Assembly (NCBI GenBank): GCA_030683005.1
Contig: JAUXMY010000037.1
Span: 62,001-126,000, forward strand
Length of the DNA: 64,000 nt
Direction: 5' to 3'
Origin: Caulobacter sp.
Lineage (GTDB): Bacteria > Pseudomonadota > Alphaproteobacteria > Caulobacterales > Caulobacteraceae
Every line of letters starts with the position of its first letter. The first letter of the stretch is position 1. Shown piece after piece: positions 33,377 to 42,744 of this stretch. A program made the position numbers and the translations under genes. The notes under the pieces were generated by a model. It did not search any database. It was not told the DNA's origin and saw only the letters and a program-made list of their open reading frames with translations.

Positions 33377-34603
33377 TTGAGCCAGCCTTCCGACATCGCG
33401 GCCCGTCCGCCCGCCACGCCCTGGGGGCTGGTCATCCTGCTGGGCGCCCTGACGGCGTTCGCGCCGATGTCGATCGACATGTACCTGGGCGCCTTCCCCG
33501 AAATCCGGACCTCCATGGGGACGACGCAGGAAGCCACCCAGCTGACGCTGTCGACCTTCCTGCTCGGCATGGCCATCGGCCAGTTCCTCTACGGCCCCGC
33601 GTCAGACCGCTTCGGGCGGCGGGCGCCGATCCTGGTCGGCATCGCGGTCTATGTCGTCGCCTCGGTCTGGTGCGCCCTGACCACCTCGATCGAGGGGCTG
33701 CAGCTGGCCCGATTCGTCCAGGCCCTCGGCGGCTGCGCCGGCGCCGTGGTGGCCCGCGCCGTGGTCCGCGACCAGTTCAACCACACCGAGACGGCCCGGG
33801 TGCTGTCGCTGCTGACCCTGGTCATGGGCATCGCGCCGATCGTCGCGCCGGCGCTGGGCAGCTGGGTGCTGCTGGTCGCCGACTGGCGGATGATCTTCTG
33901 GATCCTGGCGCTGTTCGGCCTGGCCTGCGGGGCGGCCGTGTTCCTGCGGCTCAAGGAGTCGCGCTCGGACGAGACCGCCGCCCAGGCGCGGTCCGAAAGC
34001 CCGGCCCGGGCCTTCGCCGCCCTGCTGCGCGAGCGCCGCCTGCTCGGCTACGCCCTGGGCGGGGCGCTGAACGGCGCGGTGCTGTTCACCTACATTTCCA
34101 GCTCCTCGGAGCTGGTCATCAGCATCTATGGCCACACGCCCCAGGCCTTCGGCTGGATCTTCGGGGTCAACGCCGTCGGGGTGATCGGGGCCAGCCAGGT
34201 CAACCGCATGCTGCTGCGGCGGCTGTCGCCCGATGACGTCCTGCGCAAGGCCAGCCTGATGGCCATCGCCTTTGGCCTCATCCTGACCCTCGCCGCCGCC
34301 ACCGGCATTGGCGGACAGTGGACGGTGCTGCCGCTGCTGTTCTGCTGCCTGGCCAGCTACGGCCTGATGGCCGGCAACACCATGGCCGGGGCGCTCAGCG
34401 TCGACCCGCGCCGCGCCGGCTCGATCTCGGCCCTGATGGGCGGCCTGTCGTTCGGGGCCGGAGCGCTGGCCTCCTGGGCGGGCGGCGCGCTGCACAACGG
34501 AACGGCGCTGCCGATGGCGGGCGTCATGCTGGCCTGCCTGCTCGGTTCGGCCGGGGCGCTGTGGTTCCTCGCGCTGCCGAAAGCCGGTCAGCCCTCGATC
34601 TGA
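33377..34603 (+). CDS. MFS drug-resistance transporter, Bcr/CflA family
   Basis: A 408-residue, 12-helix transporter of the Bcr/CflA subfamily. Signatures are APMSIDMYLGAFPEI in helix 1, the motif A-type YGPASDRFGRRAPILVG, and RFVQALGGCAGAVVARAVVRDQF after helix 3-4. It probably exports drugs or other small molecules by proton antiport. The start is TTG 33377; later ATGs would remove helix 1. Its 3' end overlaps the convergent DUF423 gene by 16 bases. Confidence 0.9.
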   Translation: MSQPSDIAARPPATPWGLVILLGALTAFAPMSIDMYLGAFPEIRTSMGTTQEATQLTLSTFLLGMAIGQFLYGPASDRFGRRAPILVGIAVYVVASVWCALTTSIEGLQLARFVQALGGCAGAVVARAVVRDQFNHTETARVLSLLTLVMGIAPIVAPALGSWVLLVADWRMIFWILALFGLACGAAVFLRLKESRSDETAAQARSESPARAFAALLRERRLLGYALGGALNGAVLFTYISSSSELVISIYGHTPQAFGWIFGVNAVGVIGASQVNRMLLRRLSPDDVLRKASLMAIAFGLILTLAAATGIGGQWTVLPLLFCCLASYGLMAGNTMAGALSVDPRRAGSISALMGGLSFGAGALASWAGGALHNGTALPMAGVMLACLLGSAGALWFLALPKAGQPSI

Positions 34604-34968
34604 TCAACCTTCCGCGCCGACCAGGCCATCACCGCCCAGCCGGCCAGGAACAGCAGGCCGCCGACCGGCGTCACCGCGCCCAGCCAGCGCGGCGCGCCCA
34701 GCGCCATGGCGTAGAGCGATCCCGAGAACAGCACGATCCCGGCCAGGAACAGCGCCGGCGCATGCCGCGCCTGCCGGGCCCCGACGTTCATGAAGGTCGC
34801 GCAGGCCAGGATCGCCATGGTGTGCATGAACTGGTAGCTGGCCCCGGTCGTCAGCCATTCCTTCGCCTGCGGATCAGTGATCCCGTGGGCCGCGAAGGCG
34901 CCGATGGCGACCGCCAGAAAGCCGCTGATCGCGCCCAGGGTCATCCAGGTTCGCCGGTTCCAGATCAC
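34588..34968 (-). CDS. DUF423 family membrane protein
   Basis: A 126-residue inner-membrane protein with about four helices and the DUF423 pattern: AISGFLAVAIGAFAAHG at the N-terminus, WLTTGASYQFMHTMAIL and GIVLFSGSLYAMALGAPRWLGAVTPVGGLLFLAGW. Function unknown in the family. Convergent with and overlapping the MFS gene end by 16 bases. Confidence 0.92.
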   Translation of the reverse strand: MIWNRRTWMTLGAISGFLAVAIGAFAAHGITDPQAKEWLTTGASYQFMHTMAILACATFMNVGARQARHAPALFLAGIVLFSGSLYAMALGAPRWLGAVTPVGGLLFLAGWAVMAWSARKVDQIEG

Positions 34969-35076
34969 GCTTCCCCTCCGTCACGGTTGCCTTGTCAGGT
35001 TGTCATCGTTCACTTTAGCGGCCTGTAGGCTTGAAACGCTCGCGTGAGAAGCGTCGGCGATACGGGAGGAACCAGC

Positions 35077-36186
35077 ATGGCGCTTACCAAGGGCGACGAT
35101 TTCCCCATCCACCAGACCGCCGAGCCGATCGCCTATTCGGGCACGGACCGGAATTTCTATGACCGCTATTTCTTCAACGGCTACCACCCGGCCGAGGGCG
35201 ATGACTTCTTCGCCGTGGCCTTTGGCGTCTATCCGCACCTGAACGTCGCCGACGCCTCCTTCGTGGTGGTCCGCAACGGGGTCGAGGTCGCGCTACACGC
35301 CAGCCGGTGGCTGGGCGATCGCATGGACCTGACAGTCGGGCCGGTGAAGATCGAGATTCTCGAGCCGCTGCAGAAGCTCAAGGTCACCGTCGACTCGCCC
35401 GAGCACGGGCTGAAGGGCGAAGTGATCTTCGACGGCCGCGCCTTCCCGATCGAGGAGCCGCGATTCGTCCGCCGCCAGGGCACGCGGACCTTCATGGACT
35501 ACACCCGCCTGACCCAGAACGGCCGCTACACCGGCTGGATCGAGCTGGACGGCGAGCGGCGCTCCATCGACGGCTTCGTCGGCACCCGCGACCGCTCCTG
35601 GGGCGTGCGCCCGGTCGGGGCGCGCGACAGCCAGGACATCGTCCCCCAGCAGCCGCCGCAGTTCTACTGGCTGTGGTCGCCCAGCAGCTTCGAGGACGGC
35701 AGCTTCTTCTTCCACAGCAACGAGGACGGCGTCGGCCGCGCCTGGAACACCCGCGCCGTCTGGTGCAAGGATGGCGACGGCGAGGACGACTTTGAGCACA
35801 TGAACGGCGAGGCCGACGTGCGCTGGAAGCAGGGCACCCGCCACGCCCAGTCGGCGGTCATCAAGTTGACCGACGACTTCGGAAAGCCGGCCGGCACGGT
35901 GGAGTTCGACCCCATCTACGAGTTCCAGATGATGGGCCTGGGCTACACCCACCCCAAATGGAGCCACGGCCTGCTGCATGGCGAACTGACCGTCGAGCGC
36001 GAGGACATCGTGCTGGCGGAGGTCAATCCGCAGCTGCCCTTCAACCTGCACGTCCAGGCCCTGTCCTATGTCACCTTCACCGACGCCGCCGGCAAGGTGC
36101 GCAAGGGGCGGGGCGTGCTGGAGCAGCTGGTCATGGGCCCGCACGCGCCGTCGGGCTTCAAGGCGATCCTGGATTTCGCCGAGTGA
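35077..36186 (+). CDS. Conserved hypothetical protein (DUF7064-like)
   Basis: A 369-residue soluble protein without signal or membrane segment, rich in aromatic and Asp/Gly-containing strands (EGDDFFAVAFGVYPH, GTRDRSWGVRPVG, FYWLWSPSSFEDGSFFFHSN). The pattern recalls lipocalin-like, hydroxysteroid/carotenoid-hydratase-type double barrels (DUF7064/AttH-like) that I have seen paired with phosphotransferase-family genes; the assignment is tentative. GGGAGGA lies seven bases before ATG 35077. It overlaps the next gene by four bases, first of a three-gene operon. Confidence 0.8.
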   Translation: MALTKGDDFPIHQTAEPIAYSGTDRNFYDRYFFNGYHPAEGDDFFAVAFGVYPHLNVADASFVVVRNGVEVALHASRWLGDRMDLTVGPVKIEILEPLQKLKVTVDSPEHGLKGEVIFDGRAFPIEEPRFVRRQGTRTFMDYTRLTQNGRYTGWIELDGERRSIDGFVGTRDRSWGVRPVGARDSQDIVPQQPPQFYWLWSPSSFEDGSFFFHSNEDGVGRAWNTRAVWCKDGDGEDDFEHMNGEADVRWKQGTRHAQSAVIKLTDDFGKPAGTVEFDPIYEFQMMGLGYTHPKWSHGLLHGELTVEREDIVLAEVNPQLPFNLHVQALSYVTFTDAAGKVRKGRGVLEQLVMGPHAPSGFKAILDFAE

Positions 36187-37196
36187 GCCTGCAGACACAG
36201 CTCGAGGCCTATCTGACGCGAACGCTCGGCGCGCAGGCGGTGGTGACCGACCTGTCGCGCATCCCGGGCGGGGCCAGTCGCGAGACCTACCGCTTCGATG
36301 TCGAGGTCGGTGGTGAGCTCAAACGCCTGATCCTGCGCCGGGACCCGGTCGGCAGTCTGATCGACACCGACCGGCGGCTGGAGTTCCTGGCCTTCCGCTC
36401 CTTCTTCGGCAGCGGGTTGCCGGTGCCTGAGGCCGTGGCTCTGGAAGAGGAGGGGGCCGAGCTCGAACGCCCCTTCTTCATCATGGGCCGCATCGACGGC
36501 GGCAAGGCCCAGAGCCCGTTCACCCTGCCGCCCTATGGCGAGCACGCCGAAGCGATCGGCCAGCAGTTCTACAGCCACCTGGGCGCCATCGCCGCCGCCG
36601 CCCCGGCGACGCTGCCGATCGCGGACGTCGCGCCGATCCCGGCCCTGGACGGCTGCTGGAAGAAGGAGCTCGACTACTGGGAAGGCGTGATCAACGAGGA
36701 CGAACAGCATCCCCAGCCGATCGTCCGCGCCTGTATCCGCCGCCTGCGCGCCAATCCGCCGCCGCCGGCGCAGAAGCTGTCCGTCGTCCACGGCGACTAC
36801 CGGACCGGCAACTTCATGCACGATGGAGCCGGCAAGATCATCGCCCTGCTCGACTGGGAGATGGCCCACATCGGCGATCCGTTGGAAGATCTCGGCTGGG
36901 CCATGGAGCCGCTGTGGTGCTACGGCGAGACCGACCGCGTCTCGGGCATGGTCCCGCGGGCGCAGGCCATCGCCATCTGGGAGCAGGCCAGCGGCCTGAC
37001 GGTCGATCCCGTCGCCTTCGCCTGGTGGGAGCTGTTCGCGTCGGTGAAGGGCCAGGCCATCTGGACCTCGGCCGCCAAGGAATACCGCGCCGGCGGGTTC
37101 AAGGACCCGGTGCTCGCCCTGTCCGGCTGGTACACCGCCCGTCGTCAGGACGTGATCCTGGCCGACCGGCTCGCCGCCCTGGAGGCGCTGTCATGA
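36183..37196 (+). CDS. APH-family phosphotransferase
   Basis: A 337-residue protein with the aminoglycoside phosphotransferase/choline kinase fold (PF01636). N-lobe segment IPGGASRETYRFDV and KRLILRRDP (nucleotide-binding Arg/Lys region); catalytic VVHGDYRTGNFMHD; metal-binding ALLDWEMAHIGDPLEDLGW. It resembles the ACAD10/11-type kinase domains linked to hydroxyacyl-CoA breakdown more than true antibiotic kinases; the substrate is unknown. GTG 36183 overlaps the preceding stop and its own stop overlaps the next ATG. Confidence 0.85.
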   Translation: MSLQTQLEAYLTRTLGAQAVVTDLSRIPGGASRETYRFDVEVGGELKRLILRRDPVGSLIDTDRRLEFLAFRSFFGSGLPVPEAVALEEEGAELERPFFIMGRIDGGKAQSPFTLPPYGEHAEAIGQQFYSHLGAIAAAAPATLPIADVAPIPALDGCWKKELDYWEGVINEDEQHPQPIVRACIRRLRANPPPPAQKLSVVHGDYRTGNFMHDGAGKIIALLDWEMAHIGDPLEDLGWAMEPLWCYGETDRVSGMVPRAQAIAIWEQASGLTVDPVAFAWWELFASVKGQAIWTSAAKEYRAGGFKDPVLALSGWYTARRQDVILADRLAALEALS

Positions 37197-37624
37197 CCCC
37201 GACCGTCCCCGAACTGCTGACGGGCAACTTCCTGGCCATGCTGGATCCGCCGCCCGCCGAGTCGGCGGGCGACTTCATGCAGGCCAGGATCGGCGTCACC
37301 GGCATGATCTCCCTGCTCTGCGCCCAGGAGGCCGAGCGCGGCATCGAGGCGCGCGCCTGGGAGAACACCGCCATCCGGGCTCTATTGGCGGAGTCGGCCG
37401 GCCGTTACGGCGAACACTTCGCGGAAGCGGCCGCCGGGGTCGACGCTGACCTGTCGCTGGCGGCCATGGACCGGGCCAACGCGGCGCTGCGCACGGCGTT
37501 GATCGACCTGCACATCGCGGTCGAAACCGCCCGTGACGCCGCGCTCGATACGCAGATCCGCGCCCTTTACGTGAAGATGGCCGACGCGCGGCGTCTCGAC
37601 CTGCCGCCGATGCCGGCGAGCTGA
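37193..37624 (+). CDS. Hypothetical protein in phosphotransferase operon
   Basis: A 143-residue helical, soluble protein that I cannot assign. It starts TPTVPELLTGNFLAMLDPP and contains GLY-poor, Ala/Glu-rich helices through AALRTALIDLHIAVETA. It is translationally coupled to the phosphotransferase gene (ATGA overlap), so probably acts with it. Codon use matches its neighbours. Confidence 0.72.
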   Translation: MTPTVPELLTGNFLAMLDPPPAESAGDFMQARIGVTGMISLLCAQEAERGIEARAWENTAIRALLAESAGRYGEHFAEAAAGVDADLSLAAMDRANAALRTALIDLHIAVETARDAALDTQIRALYVKMADARRLDLPPMPAS

Positions 37625-37762
37625 AGACCGTTCGACTCCTGATCAAGCGCCGGCCTCACATTTGCCGGAAGGTCGAGCGTCCATTGTTCACCCGCCCTTG
37701 CGGTGGGGATGGTAGAGTCTGCGAACACTCGGACATCCGACGCCAGGGACAGGGAGACCAAG

Positions 37763-38491
37763 TTGACGCGTTGGGCGCTTACTCCGGAGGAACTGCGGCG
37801 CACGCGAGCTCGCGTGAGGGGCTGGGCCACCAAGGGCGGAGAGGCGATCATCGTGGGCGCCGTCGCCGCGGCGCCGCTGGCCCTGACCCTTTGGGTGCTC
37901 TGGCTGGTGCTCCAGATGGCGGCCTTTGCGGGCGGCCTCATCACCGCGCCGGTGACCGCCGCCCTCATCGCCATGATCCCGGCCCTCGAGGGCTTCCTGC
38001 GCCAGCCGTTTGTCGCCACGAGCCTGAACATTATCGTGGCCCTGGCCGCGCTCGTGATGATCGGCCTGATGGCCAGGGGCGTTGCGGGCCGGGTGGTGGG
38101 CCAGATGATCGAATCCTTCATCGCCCGCATTCCGGTCGGCAACACGGTCTACGGGTCGGCCCGGCAGCTGATCGCCAGTTTCCAGACGACGTCCGACGGG
38201 GCCCAGAACGTCGTTCTGATCGAGTTCCCGTCCCCGGAGATGCGCGCCGTCGGGTTGGTCACGAAGCGGTTTCGCGCGCTCGATACGGGCGAGGAGCTGG
38301 CGGTTGTCTATGTGCCGACCACGCCCAATCCGACTTCCGGCTACGTGGAGATCGTGCCGGTCGACAGGCTGGTCTGGCTGGACTGGACGATCAATGAGGC
38401 CACGCAGTTCATCATCTCCGGCGGGGTCATTTCGCCGGATGGCGTGAAGTATCGGACCACGGGCCTCGCGCCGGACGTGCCCGTGGCCTGA
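37763..38491 (+). CDS. DUF502 family membrane protein
   Basis: A 242-residue DUF502 inner-membrane protein with two transmembrane segments (APLALTLWVLWLVLQMAAFAGG; LNIIVALAALVMIGLMARG) and the conserved FIARIPVGNTVYGSARQLIASFQ and later FPSPEMRAVGLVTK, VYVPTTPNPTSGYVEIVP motifs. Function unknown. TTG 37763 preceded by AGGGAG is favoured; in-frame GTG 37703 and ATG 37709 would add about 20 residues without a ribosome site. Confidence 0.88.
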   Translation: MTRWALTPEELRRTRARVRGWATKGGEAIIVGAVAAAPLALTLWVLWLVLQMAAFAGGLITAPVTAALIAMIPALEGFLRQPFVATSLNIIVALAALVMIGLMARGVAGRVVGQMIESFIARIPVGNTVYGSARQLIASFQTTSDGAQNVVLIEFPSPEMRAVGLVTKRFRALDTGEELAVVYVPTTPNPTSGYVEIVPVDRLVWLDWTINEATQFIISGGVISPDGVKYRTTGLAPDVPVA

Positions 38492-38568
38492 GCCCTGACG
38501 GTTGACCCTGGCGTGGCCGCCGCAAAATCGGGACATGTCGGCGGCGCCCGACTCTGCTAGCGCAGGCC

Positions 38569-39729
38569 ATGCCTCGCGCCCTTCAACTCGGCCTGTTCTA
38601 CTGCGCGGTGTTTGTCGGCACCGGCGTCAGCCTGCCGTACATGCCGCTCTGGTTCGAGGCGCAGGGCCTGACCGGCGCGCAGATCGGTCTGATCCTGGCC
38701 GCGCCGATGCTGGCGCGGATCGTGATCGCGCCGGGGTTGGCGATCTGGGCCGACGGTTTCGTCCTGCGGCGGACCCCGATCATCCTGTTCGGCGTGGCGT
38801 CGGGCCTGAGTTACGGGCTGATCGGACTGACGCACGGCTTCGTACCCTGGTTGCTGTGCTGGCTGGCCGCCACCTCCTTCCTGGCGATGACATCGCCCCT
38901 GGCCGATGTGCTGTCGCTGCGGCGGGCGAGGGCTGAAGGCTTCAACTACGGCCATGCCCGCGGGCTGGGGTCGGTAGCCTTCGTCGCCGCCAACATCGGC
39001 ATGGGCGCCATGCTCGCCTGGGTGAAACCGGATCTGATCCTGGTCTGGACGACGCTCGCGGCGCTGGGCGTCGGCCTGGCGGGACGGTTCCTGCTGCCCG
39101 CCGACCCCGTCCATGAGGGCGGCGAGCGGCCCGGCCGCGGCGCGCGCTGGCGCGGCATGTCCGACCTGCTGCGAAACCGGGGCTTCCTCCTGGCGATCGT
39201 CGCCACGGGCCTGATCCAGGCGACCCACGCCTTCTACTACGCCTTCTCCTCGCTGCTCTGGACGGCGCAGGGGCTGCCCAAGGCGACCATCGGCCTGCTC
39301 TGGGCGACCGGCGTGGCGATGGAAGTCGCCTTCATGTGGTTTCTCGAACCCTGGCGACGCAGGGTGGGACCGGAGCGACTTGTGATCATCGGCGGTCTGG
39401 CGGCGGTGGTGCGGTGGACCGCGCTGGCCTTCTCGCCGGAGCCCTGGCTGTTGTTCCCGCTGCAGGCGCTGCACGCGCTCAGCTTCGCGGCGGTGTTCAT
39501 GGCCAGTCTGCAGCTGATCGAGCGGACGGCGCCGGCCCACAGCGCTTCCGCCGCCCAGACCATCAGTTCGTCTCTGGCCGGCGGCCTGTTCATCGGCCTG
39601 TCGACCCTGGCGAGCGGTCCGCTCTACGACGCCGTCGGCCCACGCGGCTATCTGGCCATGGCCGCGCTGGCGGCGGTTGGCCTGGCTTTCGCCGTCCGCC
39701 TGGCGCGTGGAGCCCGAACGACGGGCTGA
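38569..39729 (+). CDS. MFS transporter, MFS_1-like (HcaT/LacY-like)
   Basis: A 386-residue, 12-helix transporter. N-terminal LGLFYCAVFVGTGVSLPYMPLWFEAQGLTGAQIG-type sequence and a central ATHAFYYAFSSLLW segment are typical of the MFS_1_like family (PF12832) that includes nucleoside and phenylpropionate permeases. Substrate unknown. No operon partner is evident; short gaps lie on both sides. Confidence 0.87.
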   Translation: MPRALQLGLFYCAVFVGTGVSLPYMPLWFEAQGLTGAQIGLILAAPMLARIVIAPGLAIWADGFVLRRTPIILFGVASGLSYGLIGLTHGFVPWLLCWLAATSFLAMTSPLADVLSLRRARAEGFNYGHARGLGSVAFVAANIGMGAMLAWVKPDLILVWTTLAALGVGLAGRFLLPADPVHEGGERPGRGARWRGMSDLLRNRGFLLAIVATGLIQATHAFYYAFSSLLWTAQGLPKATIGLLWATGVAMEVAFMWFLEPWRRRVGPERLVIIGGLAAVVRWTALAFSPEPWLLFPLQALHALSFAAVFMASLQLIERTAPAHSASAAQTISSSLAGGLFIGLSTLASGPLYDAVGPRGYLAMAALAAVGLAFAVRLARGARTTG

Positions 39730-39758
39730 ACATGACCAAAACTTCATTCGCCGCCTGA

Positions 39759-40037
39759 TTGCGAACGCCGTTCGGCGAGGGCATAAACGCGGCGTTCGAC
39801 TACGGGGGGGAGGACCCGTTGCAGATCATCGCCGAGTTCCTGATGGCCGTCGCGGTCTGGATCGCCGCCGCTGTGCTGACGCAGTTCGGCGTTCAGGTGG
39901 ATCTGTCGCGCGACCCCGTCCCGACCGTCGAACGCGTCGCCGAGCGCGACCCTTCGGCCCAGGCCAGGACGCCCGCCGCGATCCCTTGTCCGGAGGCCGC
40001 CGCGGCCGCCCGAAAGGACGCGCGGCACGCCGTCTGA
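39759..40037 (+). CDS. Hypothetical small membrane protein
   Basis: A 92-residue ORF from TTG 39759 with one hydrophobic helix (IIAEFLMAVAVWIAAAVLTQFGV, about residues 23-45) and a charged, Ala-rich C-terminus. Third-position GC is high throughout, which supports coding. No recognised domain. The start is uncertain because no clear ribosome-binding site precedes it. Confidence 0.5.
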   Translation: MRTPFGEGINAAFDYGGEDPLQIIAEFLMAVAVWIAAAVLTQFGVQVDLSRDPVPTVERVAERDPSAQARTPAAIPCPEAAAAARKDARHAV

Positions 40038-40069
40038 CGCGCCGGCGTCGCTTCGTCCGCTCCCGCACG

Positions 40070-40137
40070 TTAACGAAACCTTTCAAGCCCCTTTGCGCGC
40101 GCGAGTTTCGCCGTTAGGTTTCACCTCGTACGCGAGG
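40070..40137 (+). promoter_or_regulatory. Possible CtrA half-site and hairpin upstream of tipN-like gene
   Basis: TTAACGAAACCTTTC (40070-40084) resembles the CtrA motif TTAA-N7-TTAA with a degenerate second half. A perfect CCTCG-TACG-CGAGG hairpin lies at 40124-40137. Both sit in the 164-base gap upstream of the polarity gene. Suggestive only. Confidence 0.3.
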
Positions 40138-40201
40138 CGATGGGGCTGGCGCCGCGCGCATGGAACATTCGCTTCGGTCCCGGGCAGGATTCACTCCGCG
40201 T

Positions 40202-42673
40202 ATGACGTCCAGGAAGACCAGCGCCCCCTTCGACTTTTCGCGGCTGACCGAAAGCGACGGGACGACGCCCGAGCCGAGGCTGGAAACGCACGGCGGCGAA
40301 AGCGCGCCCGAGGCTCCGCCCGAGGCGGAGCTGGACATCGTCAGCGCGCCCGCCGTGGAGATGGCCTCGCCCGAGTCGACCTCGCCGCCGCCGGCCCGCC
40401 CGACCGAGCCGTACGCTGAGCCTCCCCTGACGCCGACCGTGATCGGCTCGACCCAGCGCCTGGCCAAGGAGCCCTCCGGCTGGCCGGTCTGGGTTGTGGC
40501 CCTGTTCGTTTGCGCCCTTTGGGCCGCCGCGCCGGTGGCGTTCGCCCTGGGTTGGCGCGTCCGCGTCGCGCCGCTGGACAATGATCCGGTGGCGCTGGCT
40601 CTGTTCGGCATCCTGGCCGTCGGGCCCGCCGCGCTGGTGCTGGTCGCCGCCTATTTCGTGCGTCAGGGCCAGAAGCTGGCCAACGAGGTCCGGCGCATGC
40701 AGGACCTGTCGCAACGCATGCTGGCGCCCGCCGCCATGGCGGCGATCGAGACCGGCTCGGCCGTTGAGTCGGTGCGGCTGCAGATCGACAGCGCCGCCGG
40801 CGCCGCGCACGAGGCCCGCGAGACCATGCTGGCCCTCCGTCAGGCCCTGGCCGAGGAGACTGAACGCCTCACCGAAGCGGCCGCGATCGCGGCCCGCACC
40901 GCCGCCGACCTCTCGCTCACGCTCGGCTCCGAGCGCGAACAGCTGAGCGAGCTCAGCGGCCAGCTCGACGCGCGCTCAACCGCCGTGGCCGACTCCATCA
41001 CCCAGCAGGCGCGGATGGTCGCCGAGGCCTCCGATCTCGCCGAGACCCAGCTGCGCGAGGCCGAGGCCGCCCTGGCCGCCCGCGCAGCCGATCTCGCCGC
41101 CGCGGCCGGGGAAGCCAGTGACGCCGCCCGCGTGGCCGGCGAGGATCTCGCCCGCCAGGTCGCCCGCCTGGAGACCGCCGGCGTCGGCGTCGGTGACCAG
41201 ATGCGCACGGTGGAAGAGGGTCTGACCCAGCAGCGCGCCGCGCTGGTCACCGTCGCCCACGCCCTGCGTTCGGACCAGGAAGACTTCGCCGCCATGGCCG
41301 AGAGCCGCTCGGCCCAGCTGGCCGAGTTCATGGTCCAGGCGGCGGAAGGCGCAGCCAATGTCGGCGAGCATGCGACCAGGGGCGCCGATGCGCTGCGCTC
41401 GCTGATCCACGAAGCCGCCGAACGTTTCACCCAGCTGACCGAGCAGGCCAAGGCCGAGCGCGAGGCCCTGGGTGCGGAGGCCGCCGACGTGGTCGGCAAG
41501 GTCGGAGAGGCCGCGGCCCGCGAACGGGCGATGCTGACCTCCGACCTGCAGGTGTCGATCGACCGTCTGGCCCAGGCCGCCGACGAAGCCCGTCAGGCCG
41601 CGGAGTCCCATGCCGGGGCCGCCCAGGCCCGCGTGGACCAGCTCAGTGAAGCCGCCTTCGCCGCGCACCAGAAGGCCGACGGCATCTTCGAGTCGCGCCT
41701 CAAGGACGCCCGCGACCTGATCGAACAGTCGGCCCAGATGGTCGAACAGGCCGGGGCCGCCACCGCCCAGCGCCTGGAGCAGGGGGCGCAGGTGGCCCGC
41801 GGAGCCCTGGCCGACCTCGAACGGCTGCTGGACGAGGTCGACCGTCGTGCGGCCCAGCTGCCGGAGATGGCCATGGGCCGGGTCGAGGAGGTGCGCGTCT
41901 CGGTCGAGCAGAGCATGGAAGACCTGATGGCCTCCGCGCGCCGCGCCGCCGATGAGACCCAGACCATCGACGCCGCCTTCCAGGAGCGTGTGCGGCGGAA
42001 CTACGACATGCTCAGCGAGGCCGTGAAGGTGATGGGCGTGGTCGCCGGCGCCGCCAGCTCGGCCGCACCGGCCTTGTCCGCCGGCCCGCGGGCTTCCCGC
42101 GCTGCGCCGCCCCCCCTCACCGAGCGGCCCGCGGCCGAGGAGCCGCGCGCCACCCGTCTCAAGCTGACGCCGACGGCGACCGACGAGGAATTCCGCAGCG
42201 TATTCGACACCGCCGGCGGACGCGGCCCCGCAACCGCGCCGGCCGGAGAGGTGGCCGACGGCCCCTGGAGCTGGCGTGACCTGCTGACCTCGATCGACGG
42301 CGACGAGAGCGACTCCGAGTCCCTGGCCGAACGCATGGCGGCCGAGATCGCCGGCATGGGCATCGACCCCGCCGCCCTGCTGCCGCGCGGCCGGATCGAC
42401 GAGATCGCTATGGCGGTCCAGACCCGCGACGTCCAGGGCGCCCGGGAGATCGTCCGCCGCCTGGCGCCCGCCGCGATCCGCCGCCTGGTCCGCCGTCTGT
42501 TCTCCGACGCCGCCATGCGCGGCCAGAGCGACCGCTTCCTGCAACGCTTCGGCGCCATGATCGAGGAAGCGGCCGAGCGTGATCGCAGCGGCTTGCTGGT
42601 GGGGACGCTGCTGGCCTCCGACGGCGGCCGCGCATGGCTCCTCCTCGACGCCGCCGCAGGTGATCTGGGATAA
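40202..42673 (+). CDS. tipN: Polar localisation protein TipN-like
   Basis: An 823-residue protein with the TipN layout: a short Pro/Glu-rich cytoplasmic N-terminus, two transmembrane helices (about 93-115 and 128-150), then ~470 residues of Ala/Glu/Gln/Arg-rich coiled coil, and a conserved C-terminal domain with RGRIDEIAMAVQTRDVQGAREI and RRLVRRLFSDAAMRGQSDRFLQRF. In Caulobacter TipN marks the new pole and orients flagellum placement and chromosome segregation. ATG 40202 (MTSRKTSAPFDFSRL) has AGGA 13 bases upstream; ATG 40160 is an alternative. The tandem arrangement with ppc is not functionally suggestive. Confidence 0.8.
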   Translation: MTSRKTSAPFDFSRLTESDGTTPEPRLETHGGESAPEAPPEAELDIVSAPAVEMASPESTSPPPARPTEPYAEPPLTPTVIGSTQRLAKEPSGWPVWVVALFVCALWAAAPVAFALGWRVRVAPLDNDPVALALFGILAVGPAALVLVAAYFVRQGQKLANEVRRMQDLSQRMLAPAAMAAIETGSAVESVRLQIDSAAGAAHEARETMLALRQALAEETERLTEAAAIAARTAADLSLTLGSEREQLSELSGQLDARSTAVADSITQQARMVAEASDLAETQLREAEAALAARAADLAAAAGEASDAARVAGEDLARQVARLETAGVGVGDQMRTVEEGLTQQRAALVTVAHALRSDQEDFAAMAESRSAQLAEFMVQAAEGAANVGEHATRGADALRSLIHEAAERFTQLTEQAKAEREALGAEAADVVGKVGEAAARERAMLTSDLQVSIDRLAQAADEARQAAESHAGAAQARVDQLSEAAFAAHQKADGIFESRLKDARDLIEQSAQMVEQAGAATAQRLEQGAQVARGALADLERLLDEVDRRAAQLPEMAMGRVEEVRVSVEQSMEDLMASARRAADETQTIDAAFQERVRRNYDMLSEAVKVMGVVAGAASSAAPALSAGPRASRAAPPPLTERPAAEEPRATRLKLTPTATDEEFRSVFDTAGGRGPATAPAGEVADGPWSWRDLLTSIDGDESDSESLAERMAAEIAGMGIDPAALLPRGRIDEIAMAVQTRDVQGAREIVRRLAPAAIRRLVRRLFSDAAMRGQSDRFLQRFGAMIEEAAERDRSGLLVGTLLASDGGRAWLLLDAAAGDLG

Positions 42674-42744
42674 CTTGCCCACGAGGCTGTGACACCGGTG
42701 TCGCGCCGCTATACCGGCGGCCGGCCATGATCTAGAAGTCGGTC

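Noticed and set aside
36183..37196. Aminoglycoside resistance gene
   Set aside because: Has the APH fold motifs, but context and sequence resemble the broad phosphotransferase family linked to acyl-CoA metabolism, not known resistance enzymes.
39732..39758. Eight-codon ORF MTKTSFAA before the small gene at 39759
   Set aside because: Too short, with no ribosome site or conservation evidence; could at most be a leader peptide.
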